Made by a program: the position numbers and the translations under genes
Notes under the pieces: model-generated
The model's input: the letters and a program-made list of their open reading frames with translations, nothing else
What the model was told of the DNA's origin: nothing
Databases searched by the model: none
Shown here: positions 1-7,240 of the stretch, in pieces
How positions within the stretch are numbered: the stretch's first letter is position 1
Layout of the letters: every line of letters starts with the position of its first letter
Origin: JAUXEH01 sp965602945
GTDB lineage: Bacteria; Acidobacteriota; Aminicenantia; Aminicenantales; Aminicenantaceae
Direction of reading: 5' to 3'
DNA length: 8,956 nucleotides
Assembly (NCBI GenBank): GCA_965602945.1
Contig: CBFDBC010000159.1
Location: 1-8,956, forward strand

Positions 1-109
1 CTTGCGGTACCGGTCAACAGTTGCCGGAACGTCCTTCTTCTCAGCCCAGCGCATGATGGTCCAGTATCTGAACAACGCCTACCGTCCCACCAACGGCCGC
101 CGGACGTGA
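1..109 (+). CDS. C-terminal fragment of a probable alpha-glucan (glycogen/maltodextrin) phosphorylase
   Basis: The reading frame is open from the window edge (first full codon at base 2) to TGA at 107-109, leaving 35 residues. The tail reads FFSAQRMMVQYLNNAYRP and then a short basic end. This resembles the end of the roughly 850-residue bacterial and archaeal alpha-glucan phosphorylases, where an FS-x-x-RM-V-x-EY-x-x-x-Y-x-P pattern closes the protein. Such enzymes use phosphate to release glucose-1-phosphate from alpha-1,4-glucan ends in the cytoplasm, using pyridoxal phosphate. The catalytic and PLP-lysine regions lie outside the window, so activity cannot be judged. The glycogen genes next door support the call. 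Another glycosyltransferase with a similar C-terminal helix cannot be excluded. It lies 98 bp upstream of galT on the same strand and may be co-transcribed with it. Confidence 0.5.
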   Translation, partial: LRYRSTVAGTSFFSAQRMMVQYLNNAYRPTNGRRT

Positions 110-207
110 TGATCCCGCGGATGCGAGACTTCTTCCTATTATATGGTTTATTTAGATTCCTGGATTATCCACGAGTTGAGGTTGCGCAGCGACGAGGAGG
201 ATGAGAG
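110..207 (+). promoter_or_regulatory. AT-rich leader upstream of galT
   Basis: This 98-bp gap between the phosphorylase-like stop and galT is clearly AT-rich at about 137-168, in an otherwise GC-rich window. It contains TATTAT (137-142) and GATTAT (163-168), which could act as -10 elements, but I find no good -35 partner at 16-18 bp for either. No hairpin followed by a T-run is visible, so nothing clearly ends transcription from the upstream gene. Either galT has a weak promoter of its own here or it is read through from the phosphorylase. Confidence 0.25.
194..200 (+). promoter_or_regulatory. Shine-Dalgarno site of galT
   Basis: GAGGAGG lies seven bases before the ATG at 208. This fixes the galT start, since the other nearby ATG (201) is in a different frame. 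It is the strongest ribosome-binding site in the window, in contrast to the weak sites of the minus-strand genes. Confidence 0.7.
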
Positions 208-1251
208 ATGCCTGAGATAAGACACGACCCGCTGCTGGACAGATGGGTGATCCTGGCGCCGGAGAGGGCCGGACGGCCTCAGGAAAAGCCTGGAGACGCT
301 CATGGGTCCGGCCCCGGGGGCTGTCCCTTCTGCGAGGGAAATGAGAGTGAAACCCCCGCCGAGCTGTGGGCACGGAGGGAGGGCCGGGATGCCGGGCCGG
401 ATTCCCCGGGCTGGACGGTGCGTGTGGTGCCCAACCGCTATCCCGCCCTCACGAACTCACCCCCTGTACGGCGAGAGCGAACGGGCCTGCTGAAAAGCAT
501 CCGGGATGTCGGGGCCCATGAAGTCATCATCGAATCCCCGGGCCACGAGGAGGGGCTCGCAGACCTGACACCGGAGCACCTGCAGGTGGTTATGGATGCC
601 TACCGCCTGCGGCTGCGGGCCGCATACCGGGACAGCCGCCTGGCATACGCTCTTATCTTCAAAAATCACAAGGTTCCGGCCGGGGCGTCGCTTTCCCACC
701 CCCACTCCCAGCTCATCGCGACTCCGGTCATCCCGCAGAACATCCGGCTCAAGCTGGAGACGGCCCTTCGCCACCATAAACGGACAGGAGCCTGCCTGCT
801 CTGTGATCTCATCCGTCAGGAACGGAGCGGCGGCGGGCGGATCATCGCGGAAGCGGACGGATTTGTAGCTCTGGCCCCTTTCGCATCCCGCTTCCCCTGC
901 GAGGTGATGATCGCCCCGATCGGGCACATGCCGGATTTCAGGGACATGGAAAGCGGGAGCCTCCTGCTGCTGGCCCGCCTGCTCAAGGACATCCTGCTCC
1001 GGCTGAAGCACGCATTGGGGGATCCCCCCTACAACTATTTCCTCAATACGGCCCCCAATCCAGCTGCGCTGGATCAAGGAGGCTGGGAAGAGGAAGGGAT
1101 TAGGGCCGCCTGTCACTGGCATCTGGAGATCCTCCCCCGGCACACGGCAGTGGCCGGATTCGAATGGGGCAGCGGCTTCCACATCAACACCATGGCTCCC
1201 GAAGAGGCAGCCCGGCATCTCCGCGAGATCGGCCGGCAGAAGGGTGGATGA
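208..1251 (+). CDS. galT: Galactose-1-phosphate uridylyltransferase-type nucleotidylyltransferase
   Basis: This 347-residue member of the HIT superfamily has the usual length for bacterial GalT. Visible motifs are CPFC-x-GNE (Cys39/Cys42, zinc-binding type), VVPNRYPAL (residues 73-81), GAHEVIIESP (102-111), the active-site HPHSQ at 164-168 (His166 is the expected residue to be uridylylated), CLLC (196-199), HWHLEILPR (303-311) and GFEWGSGFHIN (317-327). GalT moves a nucleotidyl group between UDP-glucose and galactose-1-phosphate by a ping-pong mechanism through nucleotidyl-histidine, in the cytoplasm. The HPHSQ form differs from the HPHGQ of E. coli GalT. No galK or galE is nearby and the neighbours are glycogen genes. 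It could therefore act on another sugar-1-phosphate or nucleotide (for example ADP-glucose). The family call is firm; the substrate is not. The gene runs tail-to-tail into malQ. Confidence 0.88.
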   Translation: MPEIRHDPLLDRWVILAPERAGRPQEKPGDAHGSGPGGCPFCEGNESETPAELWARREGRDAGPDSPGWTVRVVPNRYPALTNSPPVRRERTGLLKSIRDVGAHEVIIESPGHEEGLADLTPEHLQVVMDAYRLRLRAAYRDSRLAYALIFKNHKVPAGASLSHPHSQLIATPVIPQNIRLKLETALRHHKRTGACLLCDLIRQERSGGGRIIAEADGFVALAPFASRFPCEVMIAPIGHMPDFRDMESGSLLLLARLLKDILLRLKHALGDPPYNYFLNTAPNPAALDQGGWEEEGIRAACHWHLEILPRHTAVAGFEWGSGFHINTMAPEEAARHLREIGRQKGG

Positions 1252-1262
1252 CAAAAGTTAGA

Positions 1263-2783
1263 TCAGGACCGCCCGGTGTCTTCGAGGAGCCGCGTGATGC
1301 CTTCAGCGGCAATCTCTCCGACCTGGCCGTGTAACAGCCGCCAACGCCAGTTCCCGAGCCTGGTACCGGGTCGGTTCATGCGCGCCTCGGATCCCAGGCC
1401 CAGGAGATCCTGGGCGGGGATGACCGCCAGGGCTGCTGGAGAGGCCAGGACCAAACGTATCAGCTCCCGGAAAACCCCTGAGGGCCCGATCTTCGGCCCC
1501 AAGTAGTCCAGCACACATGTCCGCGTAGGGCGGTCGATCTCATCTTCGAACCAGCCCCGGAGGGTGTTGTTGTCGTGGGTCCCGGTGTAGGCCACGCAGC
1601 GTCCCTCGTAGGAGTCCGGGAGATAGGGATGATCCGCATCCCCCCCGCCGAAGGCGAACTGCAGCACCTTCATGCCCGGCAGCCCGTATCGCTTTCGTAT
1701 CGCGGTCACATCCGGGGTTATGGTCCCCAGGTCTTCTGCGACAAAGGGCATTTCCGGAAACTCCCGGCTGACCCGATCCAGGAAGTCTGCGGCCGGTGCC
1801 TTTTTCCAGCACCCGTTTTTCGCTGTCCGGGCGCCGGCGGGCACCTGCCAGTAACCGACCAGCCCGCGGAAATGATCGATCCTGATCAGGTCGAAGCGGC
1901 CCAGTGTGTGACGAAGGCGTTCGATCCACCAGTCGAATCCCTGCTTCTTCAGCTCCTGCCAGCGGTAGAGCGGGTTTCCCCAGAGCTGTCCGGTACGGCT
2001 GAAGTAGTCGGGAGGGACGCCTGACACGTGCGTGGGTTTCTTCCGCGCATCCAGCTGGAATAACGAGGGGGCTGTCCACACGTCTGCGCTGTCATATGTC
2101 ACATAGATGGGAAGGTCACCGAAAAGGCGGAGTCCGCATCGTCGTGCATGCTCGTGCAGATCCTGCCATTGGCACGCAAACACAAACTGCTGGAAACGGA
2201 TCTGCTGCAGGTCGTCATGAAACTTGGATGCCTCATCGGCGAGGGCCGCCGGGTCCCTATCCCGAAGAGGCACAGGCCAGCTGAACCAGGGGCGGCCCGC
2301 GAACCTGCGGCGCAGGACCGAAAAAAGCGCGAAATCTTCGAGCCAATCCCCATTCCGTTCACAAAATAGGGTAAAATCAGGCGGGAGGCGGTCTTTTGAA
2401 AAACGCCGAAATGCCGTACGCAGGATTCGGTGCTTGTACCGGCGTACGCTCCTGAAATCCACCCGTCCCTCTGGAAAACCACCGGAAGCCACAGCCTCTT
2501 CAGGCTTCAGCCAGCCCCGCTGGATGAGATGTTCGGGGGAGATGATCAGGGGATCGCCCGCAAATGCGGAGGTGCTGTGATAGGGAGAATTGTCGAATCG
2601 CGGTTCCGTGGGATGGACAGGCAGGACCTGCCAGCAGCTCCATCCGGCGGCGGACAGCAGGTCGATCCAGCGATGGGCCTCGCGCCCGAGGTCACCAATG
2701 CCGGAGGACGAGGGCAGCGAGGAGACATGCAGCAGCACGCCGGCCGAACGCTTCAACTCAGACACCCAACCTGTATAATTCAC
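1263..2783 (-). CDS. malQ: 4-alpha-glucanotransferase (amylomaltase, GH77)
   Basis: This is a complete GH77 enzyme of about 506 residues, normal for the short bacterial amylomaltases. It transfers alpha-1,4-glucan segments between maltodextrins, releasing glucose and making longer chains that a phosphorylase can use. The N-terminus carries the family motif GVLLH-x-SSLPS...GIGDLG (about 15-33). Catalytic regions are RIDHFRG (nucleophile Asp303), FVAEDLG (acid/base Glu350) and GTHDNNT (Asp404). Family signatures FGDLPIYV (221-228), WGNPLYRW (268-275) and the C-terminal IPAQD (455-459) are intact. The start is uncertain: GTG at 2783 gives the longest form but has no clear Shine-Dalgarno site. 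GTG at 2765 (residue 7) follows a weak AGG and fits equally well, because family conservation begins near residue 12. It is the last minus-strand gene, 54 bp after GH57. Confidence 0.95.
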   Translation of the reverse strand: MNYTGWVSELKRSAGVLLHVSSLPSSSGIGDLGREAHRWIDLLSAAGWSCWQVLPVHPTEPRFDNSPYHSTSAFAGDPLIISPEHLIQRGWLKPEEAVASGGFPEGRVDFRSVRRYKHRILRTAFRRFSKDRLPPDFTLFCERNGDWLEDFALFSVLRRRFAGRPWFSWPVPLRDRDPAALADEASKFHDDLQQIRFQQFVFACQWQDLHEHARRCGLRLFGDLPIYVTYDSADVWTAPSLFQLDARKKPTHVSGVPPDYFSRTGQLWGNPLYRWQELKKQGFDWWIERLRHTLGRFDLIRIDHFRGLVGYWQVPAGARTAKNGCWKKAPAADFLDRVSREFPEMPFVAEDLGTITPDVTAIRKRYGLPGMKVLQFAFGGGDADHPYLPDSYEGRCVAYTGTHDNNTLRGWFEDEIDRPTRTCVLDYLGPKIGPSGVFRELIRLVLASPAALAVIPAQDLLGLGSEARMNRPGTRLGNWRWRLLHGQVGEIAAEGITRLLEDTGRS

Positions 2784-2837
2784 GAGTAGACCATTGATAT
2801 TACATGTATTACGCGAATTTTCGACATTATTTATGAA
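2784..2837 (-). promoter_or_regulatory. AT-rich spacer before malQ, possible internal promoter
   Basis: These 54 bp separate the GH57 stop from malQ and are the only real gap in the minus-strand gene run. The stretch is markedly AT-rich and holds the 8-bp palindrome TACATGTA (2801-2808) plus TAATAC- and TAATAT-like hexamers reading toward malQ. No canonical -35/-10 pair with 16-18 bp spacing is apparent, and no GC hairpin with a T-run that would end the upstream message. An internal promoter or regulator site is plausible but unproven. Confidence 0.3.
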
Positions 2838-5279
2838 CTATTCAGGTTTTTCCTGTACATCGACAGAGAGAAGTTCTCCCAGGCGTTCCGCCAGCTCCAC
2901 CTCTCTCAGGGCTTCCTGTTCTCCTGCCGCCGCACGCGCCCTGACTTCCGGGAGTTTCGATCTCGCCCATCCGAAAAAAAGGTTCTGACTCTGCAAGAGG
3001 TCCGGGCTCAAAGAGAGCTCACTAGCTGCATCGAGCAGGCCGACGATCTGCTCGAGGAGGTGCAGATGCTCGGGGTCCCGAGTCAGGGCTTGCCCCAGAA
3101 TCAGGACCCGCCGATTGACGGCATGGGCGAGTGCGGTTTCGTCCACCGGAAAGGCGTGGGCCCTCGCCTCGTCGGCAAAGCGCCGCAGCCCATCCAGGTC
3201 AAGGGGCCCGGGCCCGTCGAGCATGCGGATGACATCCGTTTGCCGCAGGAAGCCCATGGCTGACGGGAGGGATTCGGGCAGAGGTACATTCATGCTGCGG
3301 GCGGCCTGAATAAAATCCATGTGGCCGGCATAAAACGGTCGCACCGCGGCCTCGAACGCCTGAAGGGTGTCGTCAAGCAGGCTCGAGACGATCCGTCTCT
3401 TGGTGTCCTTGAAGAGGTGCTGGAGCGAGTAGCGCGCCGGCCCCAAAAGCCGGGTCTGCCGCTCCAGGATCTCCCGGGCACTCTGTCCCTGGAACGCGTC
3501 CCGAACCGCTCGGCTGGCGGAATGGAATTCTGGCAGGGTAAGGTCACTGCGGGCCGAAGCCTGAAGCCGGTGCTTTCCCTGATACAGGATGGAAAAGCTC
3601 ACGGTCTGCGTTTCTCCAGTGAGGAACGATCGAACCCGGCTTCGACCCAAGGCCAGTTTCAGGCCCTGCTTCTCCCGGCGCTCCACTGCCTCCATGCGCA
3701 GGCTGTATGCGGCCGATCGAGCGGCCTCACGGTCATCCAGGAACAGCGAGGCGATCCCATGGTGGACGCCCACCTCCAGGAGATCGAGCACAGCCGGCTT
3801 CACATTCTTTTCATAGAGGTCACGGCCGCTTTTGTAGCTGGGATCGTTGCTGGGTGCTTCCTCCAGGAGAGCGAGGAATCCCGGCTCCAGATCCTCCCCG
3901 GACACATCCTGCGCGAGCTGCATGGCCCGGGCCGCATACTGCAGGACCTGAACGGATTCGATCCCGGCTATGTCGTCGAAAAACCAGCCGCAGCTGGTGT
4001 ACATGAGGTTGGCCGCCCGCTGCATCTCCAGCAGCTTCCACACCGTGATCCTTACGCCCTCAGCCGGAGACTGGAACCCGTGTCTCCCGAGAAGGGACTG
4101 CTTCGATTCCTCCGTCCGATCCAGGATGACTTCGATGTACTCGTCCCGCAGGCGCCAGGGGTCCGCTGTGCGGGAGTGCAGATGCTGTTCAAAGACCGAA
4201 GCGAGCCTATCCCGGATGTAATCCATGGCTGCCCGCAAGGGCGCCCGCCATGCTTGTGTCCAATCCGGATGCCCGCCGGCACGGCACCCGCAGTCGCCCC
4301 GCCAGCGCTCCACGCCGTGGGCACAGCTCCAGGAGGTGTTTTCGGCGATCTCGACCTCGTGTTCCGGCGGATGCTGTTCCAGGAAAGCGGCATAGTTGGT
4401 CAGCCGGGCTTTCTCCTGATCTTCCAGCATGTGCAGGCCGTATGACAGCGCCATCTCACCAAAGCGGTGATGGTGTCCGAAGGTTTCTCCGTCTACGGCG
4501 ATGTGCCGGAGCTCGGCAGAGCCGGCCCGGGGATCGGCCCCCTTGATCAAGCCGTCGGCCAGCCTTCGGCCGTGTTTCAGGACCTCGCCGAATGCCACCT
4601 CCCGGGAGAGGGGGCCATCATAGAAAAACAGGGCTATGGTCCGGCCGGAGGCGAGGCGGCAGAGGTATGGAACCCGGGTATCCACGCCGGCATCCGCTGC
4701 TTCCTGCCAGGTCTTGGCCCCCGACTTTCGGGTGCGGCGGGCCTGGTGGGGCGCCAGGATCGTGAAGCGGATCCCCTGCTCGGCAAGAATATCGAGGGAT
4801 TCGAGGTCCACAGCGGTTTCCGGGAGCCACATGCCCTCCGGGCGGCGTTTGAACCTGTGGACAAAGTCCGCGATCCCCCAAAGGATCTGGGTGCGCTTAT
4901 CCCGGCTCGAGGACAGGGGCAGGATGGTGTGATTGTAGGCCTGGGCCAGGGCGGAACCGAACCCGTTGAAATGCTCGCAGCTGATCCGGTCGGCATCCAG
5001 TATGGCGGTATAGGTCTCGGGCTCATGGAGTTCCAGCCAGGAAAGCAGCGTGGGGCCGAAATCGAAGCTCATCCGGGAATAGTTGTTCACGATGGCGACG
5101 ATCCGGTCTTCGGGACCCAGGATGCGGGAGGCGGTATTGGGCGCGTAACACTCGGCCGTGATGCGCCGGTTCCAGTCATGGAAGGGATGGGCCGAATCCT
5201 GGGTTTCGATCTCCTCCAACCAGGGATTCTCACGCGGCGGCTGGTAGAAGTGGCCGTGGATGCAGACGAAAGGTCTCAT
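2838..5279 (-). CDS. Glycoside hydrolase family 57 protein with DUF3536 C-terminal region
   Basis: This 813-residue protein belongs to the COG1449-type 'alpha-amylase/alpha-mannosidase' branch of GH57. The N-terminal (beta/alpha)7 barrel spans about 1-345, with HGHFYQPPRE (8-17, the HQP-like first motif), GMWLPETAVD (149-158; Glu154 is the likely nucleophile) and AVDGETFGHHHR (261-272; Asp263 is the likely acid/base). A Cys/His cluster follows (C319, H321, C330, C332). The DUF3536-like region then runs from about 350, with LEMQRAANLMYTSCGWFFDD at 417-436. No signal peptide is seen, so it is probably cytoplasmic. It likely cleaves or transfers alpha-glucan chains. Because a GH13 branching enzyme is encoded next to it, trimming or debranching seems more likely than branching, but this is inference. 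The ATG overlaps the glgB stop (ATGA). The nearest purine-rich tract, GGGGA, is 12 bases away, so translation is probably coupled. Confidence 0.85.
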   Translation of the reverse strand: MRPFVCIHGHFYQPPRENPWLEEIETQDSAHPFHDWNRRITAECYAPNTASRILGPEDRIVAIVNNYSRMSFDFGPTLLSWLELHEPETYTAILDADRISCEHFNGFGSALAQAYNHTILPLSSSRDKRTQILWGIADFVHRFKRRPEGMWLPETAVDLESLDILAEQGIRFTILAPHQARRTRKSGAKTWQEAADAGVDTRVPYLCRLASGRTIALFFYDGPLSREVAFGEVLKHGRRLADGLIKGADPRAGSAELRHIAVDGETFGHHHRFGEMALSYGLHMLEDQEKARLTNYAAFLEQHPPEHEVEIAENTSWSCAHGVERWRGDCGCRAGGHPDWTQAWRAPLRAAMDYIRDRLASVFEQHLHSRTADPWRLRDEYIEVILDRTEESKQSLLGRHGFQSPAEGVRITVWKLLEMQRAANLMYTSCGWFFDDIAGIESVQVLQYAARAMQLAQDVSGEDLEPGFLALLEEAPSNDPSYKSGRDLYEKNVKPAVLDLLEVGVHHGIASLFLDDREAARSAAYSLRMEAVERREKQGLKLALGRSRVRSFLTGETQTVSFSILYQGKHRLQASARSDLTLPEFHSASRAVRDAFQGQSAREILERQTRLLGPARYSLQHLFKDTKRRIVSSLLDDTLQAFEAAVRPFYAGHMDFIQAARSMNVPLPESLPSAMGFLRQTDVIRMLDGPGPLDLDGLRRFADEARAHAFPVDETALAHAVNRRVLILGQALTRDPEHLHLLEQIVGLLDAASELSLSPDLLQSQNLFFGWARSKLPEVRARAAAGEQEALREVELAERLGELLSVDVQEKPE
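5276..5279 (-). promoter_or_regulatory. glgB/GH57 ATGA overlap
   Basis: The GH57 ATG (5279-5277) and the glgB stop TGA (5278-5276) share bases. The only purine-rich tract is GGGGA at 5296-5292, so translation of the GH57 gene probably depends on ribosomes finishing glgB. Confidence 0.7.
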
Positions 5280-7228
5280 GGGTCGCCGGCGTCCCCATCA
5301 CCCGCGTCAGGCAGACCGCTGAGAACCAGGACGCCCAGAGGAGGGAGTGTCAGGGAGAGTGAGAAATCCCGGCCATGACAGGGCTCGGGAACGGCTTCCT
5401 TCTTCCCCCAGTTGCCCAGCCCGCCGCCTCCATAGGTCCTCGCATCGCTGTTCAGCAGTTCCATCCATATCCCAGCCTGGGGGACACCGATCCTGTAATC
5501 GGAACGCAGGACCGGCGTGAGGTGGCACACCACGAGCAGCGGAGAGTCTCCCTTGCCTCCATGACGCAGGAATGAGACCACACCGTTGTCCGTGTCTTTG
5601 AAGTCGACCCACTCGAATCCCTCTGGATGCGGATCTTTGGCATAGAGGGCCGGATGCGACCGGTAAAGCCGGTTGAGGTCCTTGACCCACCTCTGAATAC
5701 CCACGTGCGGCGCGCGGTCAAGGAGATCCCAGTCCAGGCTCTTTTCATGCGTCCACTCTCCCGGCTGGCCGAATTCACCTCCCATGAACAGCAGCTTCTT
5801 CCCCGGGTGGGTGTACATCCAACCCAGCAGCAGGCGCAGGTTCGCGAACTTCTGCCATTCATCTCCCGGCATCTTTGCCAGCAGGGACCCTTTCCCGTAC
5901 ACGACCTCGTCGTGGGAAAGCGGCAGCACGAAATCCTCGTTGAAGGCATACCACAGGCTGAAGGTCAGGCTCTCGTGATGGAATTTGCGGTGCACCGGCT
6001 TTTTCGAGAAAAAATCCAGGGAGTCATGCATCCAGCCCAGGCTCCATTTGGACCCGAAGCCCAGCCCTCCCTCGCGGACGGACCGCGTGACCTTGGGCCA
6101 GGCCGTGGATTCCTCGGCATAGGTCCGTGTATCCGGGTATTCCTGGTCTATGACTTGGTTGAGCTGCCGGATGAATGCGATGGCCTCCAGGTTCTCCCTC
6201 CCCCCGAAACGGTTGGGAATCCATTCGCCCTCTTTGCGGGAGTAGTCCAGATACAGCATGGAGGCCACGGCATCCACCCGCAGGCCGTCGGCATGGAAAC
6301 GATCGAGCCAGAACATCGCACTGCTCATGAGGAAGTTGCGCACCTCGCTCCGCCCGTAGTTGAAGATACAGCTCTTCCAGTCGGGGTGGAAGCCCTGGCG
6401 AGGATCGGCATGCTCGAACAGATTGGTCCCGTCGAAACGCCCAAGGGCGAACTCGTCCGAAGGGAAATGAGAGGGAACCCAGTCCAGGATCACACCTATG
6501 CCGTTCCGGTGGAGGCGGTCTATGAGGTACATGAGGTCTTCCGGGGCCCCGTAACGGCTGGTGGGGGCGAAGTATCCCGTGGTCTGGTATCCCCAGGACC
6601 CGTAGAAGGGGTGCTCCATCACGGGTAGGAGTTCCACATGAGTGAACCCCATATCCCTCACGTATTGGACCAGCGGATCCGCCATCTCCCGGTAGCTCAG
6701 AAAACGCTCCTCGTGGTCCCCCGTGCGGCGCCATGAGCCGAAGTGCATCTCGTAAACAGAGGTGGGTGTATCCGATGCGTTGGCCCGGGACCGGTCCTTC
6801 ATCCACGCTTGGTCCCGCCACCGGTACTCGAGCGGCCAGACCACGGAGGCGGTACGCGGGGGCGTCTCCCAACGGAAAGCAAAGGGGTCGCCCTTGTCCG
6901 TGCCCAGGCCGCCGGCGCCGGCAACGATGTGATATTTGTACAGTGTCCCTTTTACGAGCCCGGGTACAAAACCTTCCCAGATGCCGGATCCGTCCCACCG
7001 CACGGCCAGGGGATGCGCCTTTGGGTCCCAGCCGTTAAAATCTCCCATCACAGAGACCGAGCGGGCATTCGGTGCCCAGACGGCAAAACTCACACCGGCT
7101 TCTCCCCCGTGGGTGAAGAGATGCGATCCCAGCCGCGTGTACAACCGGTAGTGATTTCCCTCCCTGAAAAGATGGATATCATCCCGGCTGAGGAGGCTGG
7201 GACCGTGGATAACGGGGCCGAGCTTCAT
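5276..7228 (-). CDS. glgB: 1,4-alpha-glucan branching enzyme (GH13)
   Basis: GlgB cuts alpha-1,4 chains and rejoins them through alpha-1,6 bonds, creating glycogen branches in the cytoplasm. With the chosen start it has 650 residues: a CBM48-like N-terminal domain (about 35-110, with FAVWAPNA and GDFNGWD), the GH13 barrel, and an all-beta C-terminal domain. Catalytic motifs are GLRVDAV (nucleophile Asp319), YAEEST (Glu372) and LSHDEVV (Asp440). The extra N1 domain of the longer E. coli enzyme is absent. An in-frame upstream ATG at 7321 would add 31 residues unlike the family and overlap glgA by 97 bp. The ATG at 7228 overlaps the glgA stop as ATGA, has AAGGTG just upstream and gives the usual short-form start, so I prefer it. 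The last residues (PDAGDGDAGDP) are Gly/Asp-rich and look non-structural. Confidence 0.96.
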   Translation of the reverse strand: MKLGPVIHGPSLLSRDDIHLFREGNHYRLYTRLGSHLFTHGGEAGVSFAVWAPNARSVSVMGDFNGWDPKAHPLAVRWDGSGIWEGFVPGLVKGTLYKYHIVAGAGGLGTDKGDPFAFRWETPPRTASVVWPLEYRWRDQAWMKDRSRANASDTPTSVYEMHFGSWRRTGDHEERFLSYREMADPLVQYVRDMGFTHVELLPVMEHPFYGSWGYQTTGYFAPTSRYGAPEDLMYLIDRLHRNGIGVILDWVPSHFPSDEFALGRFDGTNLFEHADPRQGFHPDWKSCIFNYGRSEVRNFLMSSAMFWLDRFHADGLRVDAVASMLYLDYSRKEGEWIPNRFGGRENLEAIAFIRQLNQVIDQEYPDTRTYAEESTAWPKVTRSVREGGLGFGSKWSLGWMHDSLDFFSKKPVHRKFHHESLTFSLWYAFNEDFVLPLSHDEVVYGKGSLLAKMPGDEWQKFANLRLLLGWMYTHPGKKLLFMGGEFGQPGEWTHEKSLDWDLLDRAPHVGIQRWVKDLNRLYRSHPALYAKDPHPEGFEWVDFKDTDNGVVSFLRHGGKGDSPLLVVCHLTPVLRSDYRIGVPQAGIWMELLNSDARTYGGGGLGNWGKKEAVPEPCHGRDFSLSLTLPPLGVLVLSGLPDAGDGDAGDP

Positions 7229-7240
7229 CCCAGCACCTTT
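7225..7240 (-). promoter_or_regulatory. glgA/glgB ATGA overlap with glgB ribosome-binding site
   Basis: Read on the minus strand, AAGGTG precedes ATGA by a few bases inside the last codons of glgA. The ATG of glgB (7228-7226) and the TGA of glgA (7227-7225) share bases. This is a typical termination-reinitiation arrangement and decides the glgB start. Confidence 0.75.

Noticed and set aside
110..125. CCGCGG palindrome after the phosphorylase stop as a possible terminator
   Set aside because: The stem is too short and no T-run follows, so it does not qualify as an intrinsic terminator.
457..1254. 265-codon open frame antisense to galT
   Set aside because: It is fully opposite a well-conserved gene with all GalT motifs. 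The translation is unlike any family I know, and such frames are expected opposite GC-rich codons.
2774..2779. TATAAT on the plus strand inside the malQ start
   Set aside because: No plausible plus-strand gene follows and no -35 partner is evident. It arises from the malQ N-terminal Asn-Tyr codons.
3321..4445. 374-codon plus-strand open frame inside the GH57 gene
   Set aside because: It is antisense to a conserved glycosidase, has a composition typical of shadow frames, has no recognisable motif and no strong ribosome-binding site.
4467..5378. 303-codon plus-strand open frame opposite the GH57 N-terminus
   Set aside because: It mirrors the conserved GH57 catalytic region and reads into the glgB end. 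Its Gly/Pro-rich sequence is typical of a shadow frame.
5627..6628. 333-codon plus-strand open frame opposite glgB
   Set aside because: It lies opposite the GH13 barrel and no domain or signal is recognisable. It is explained by codon bias of the true gene.
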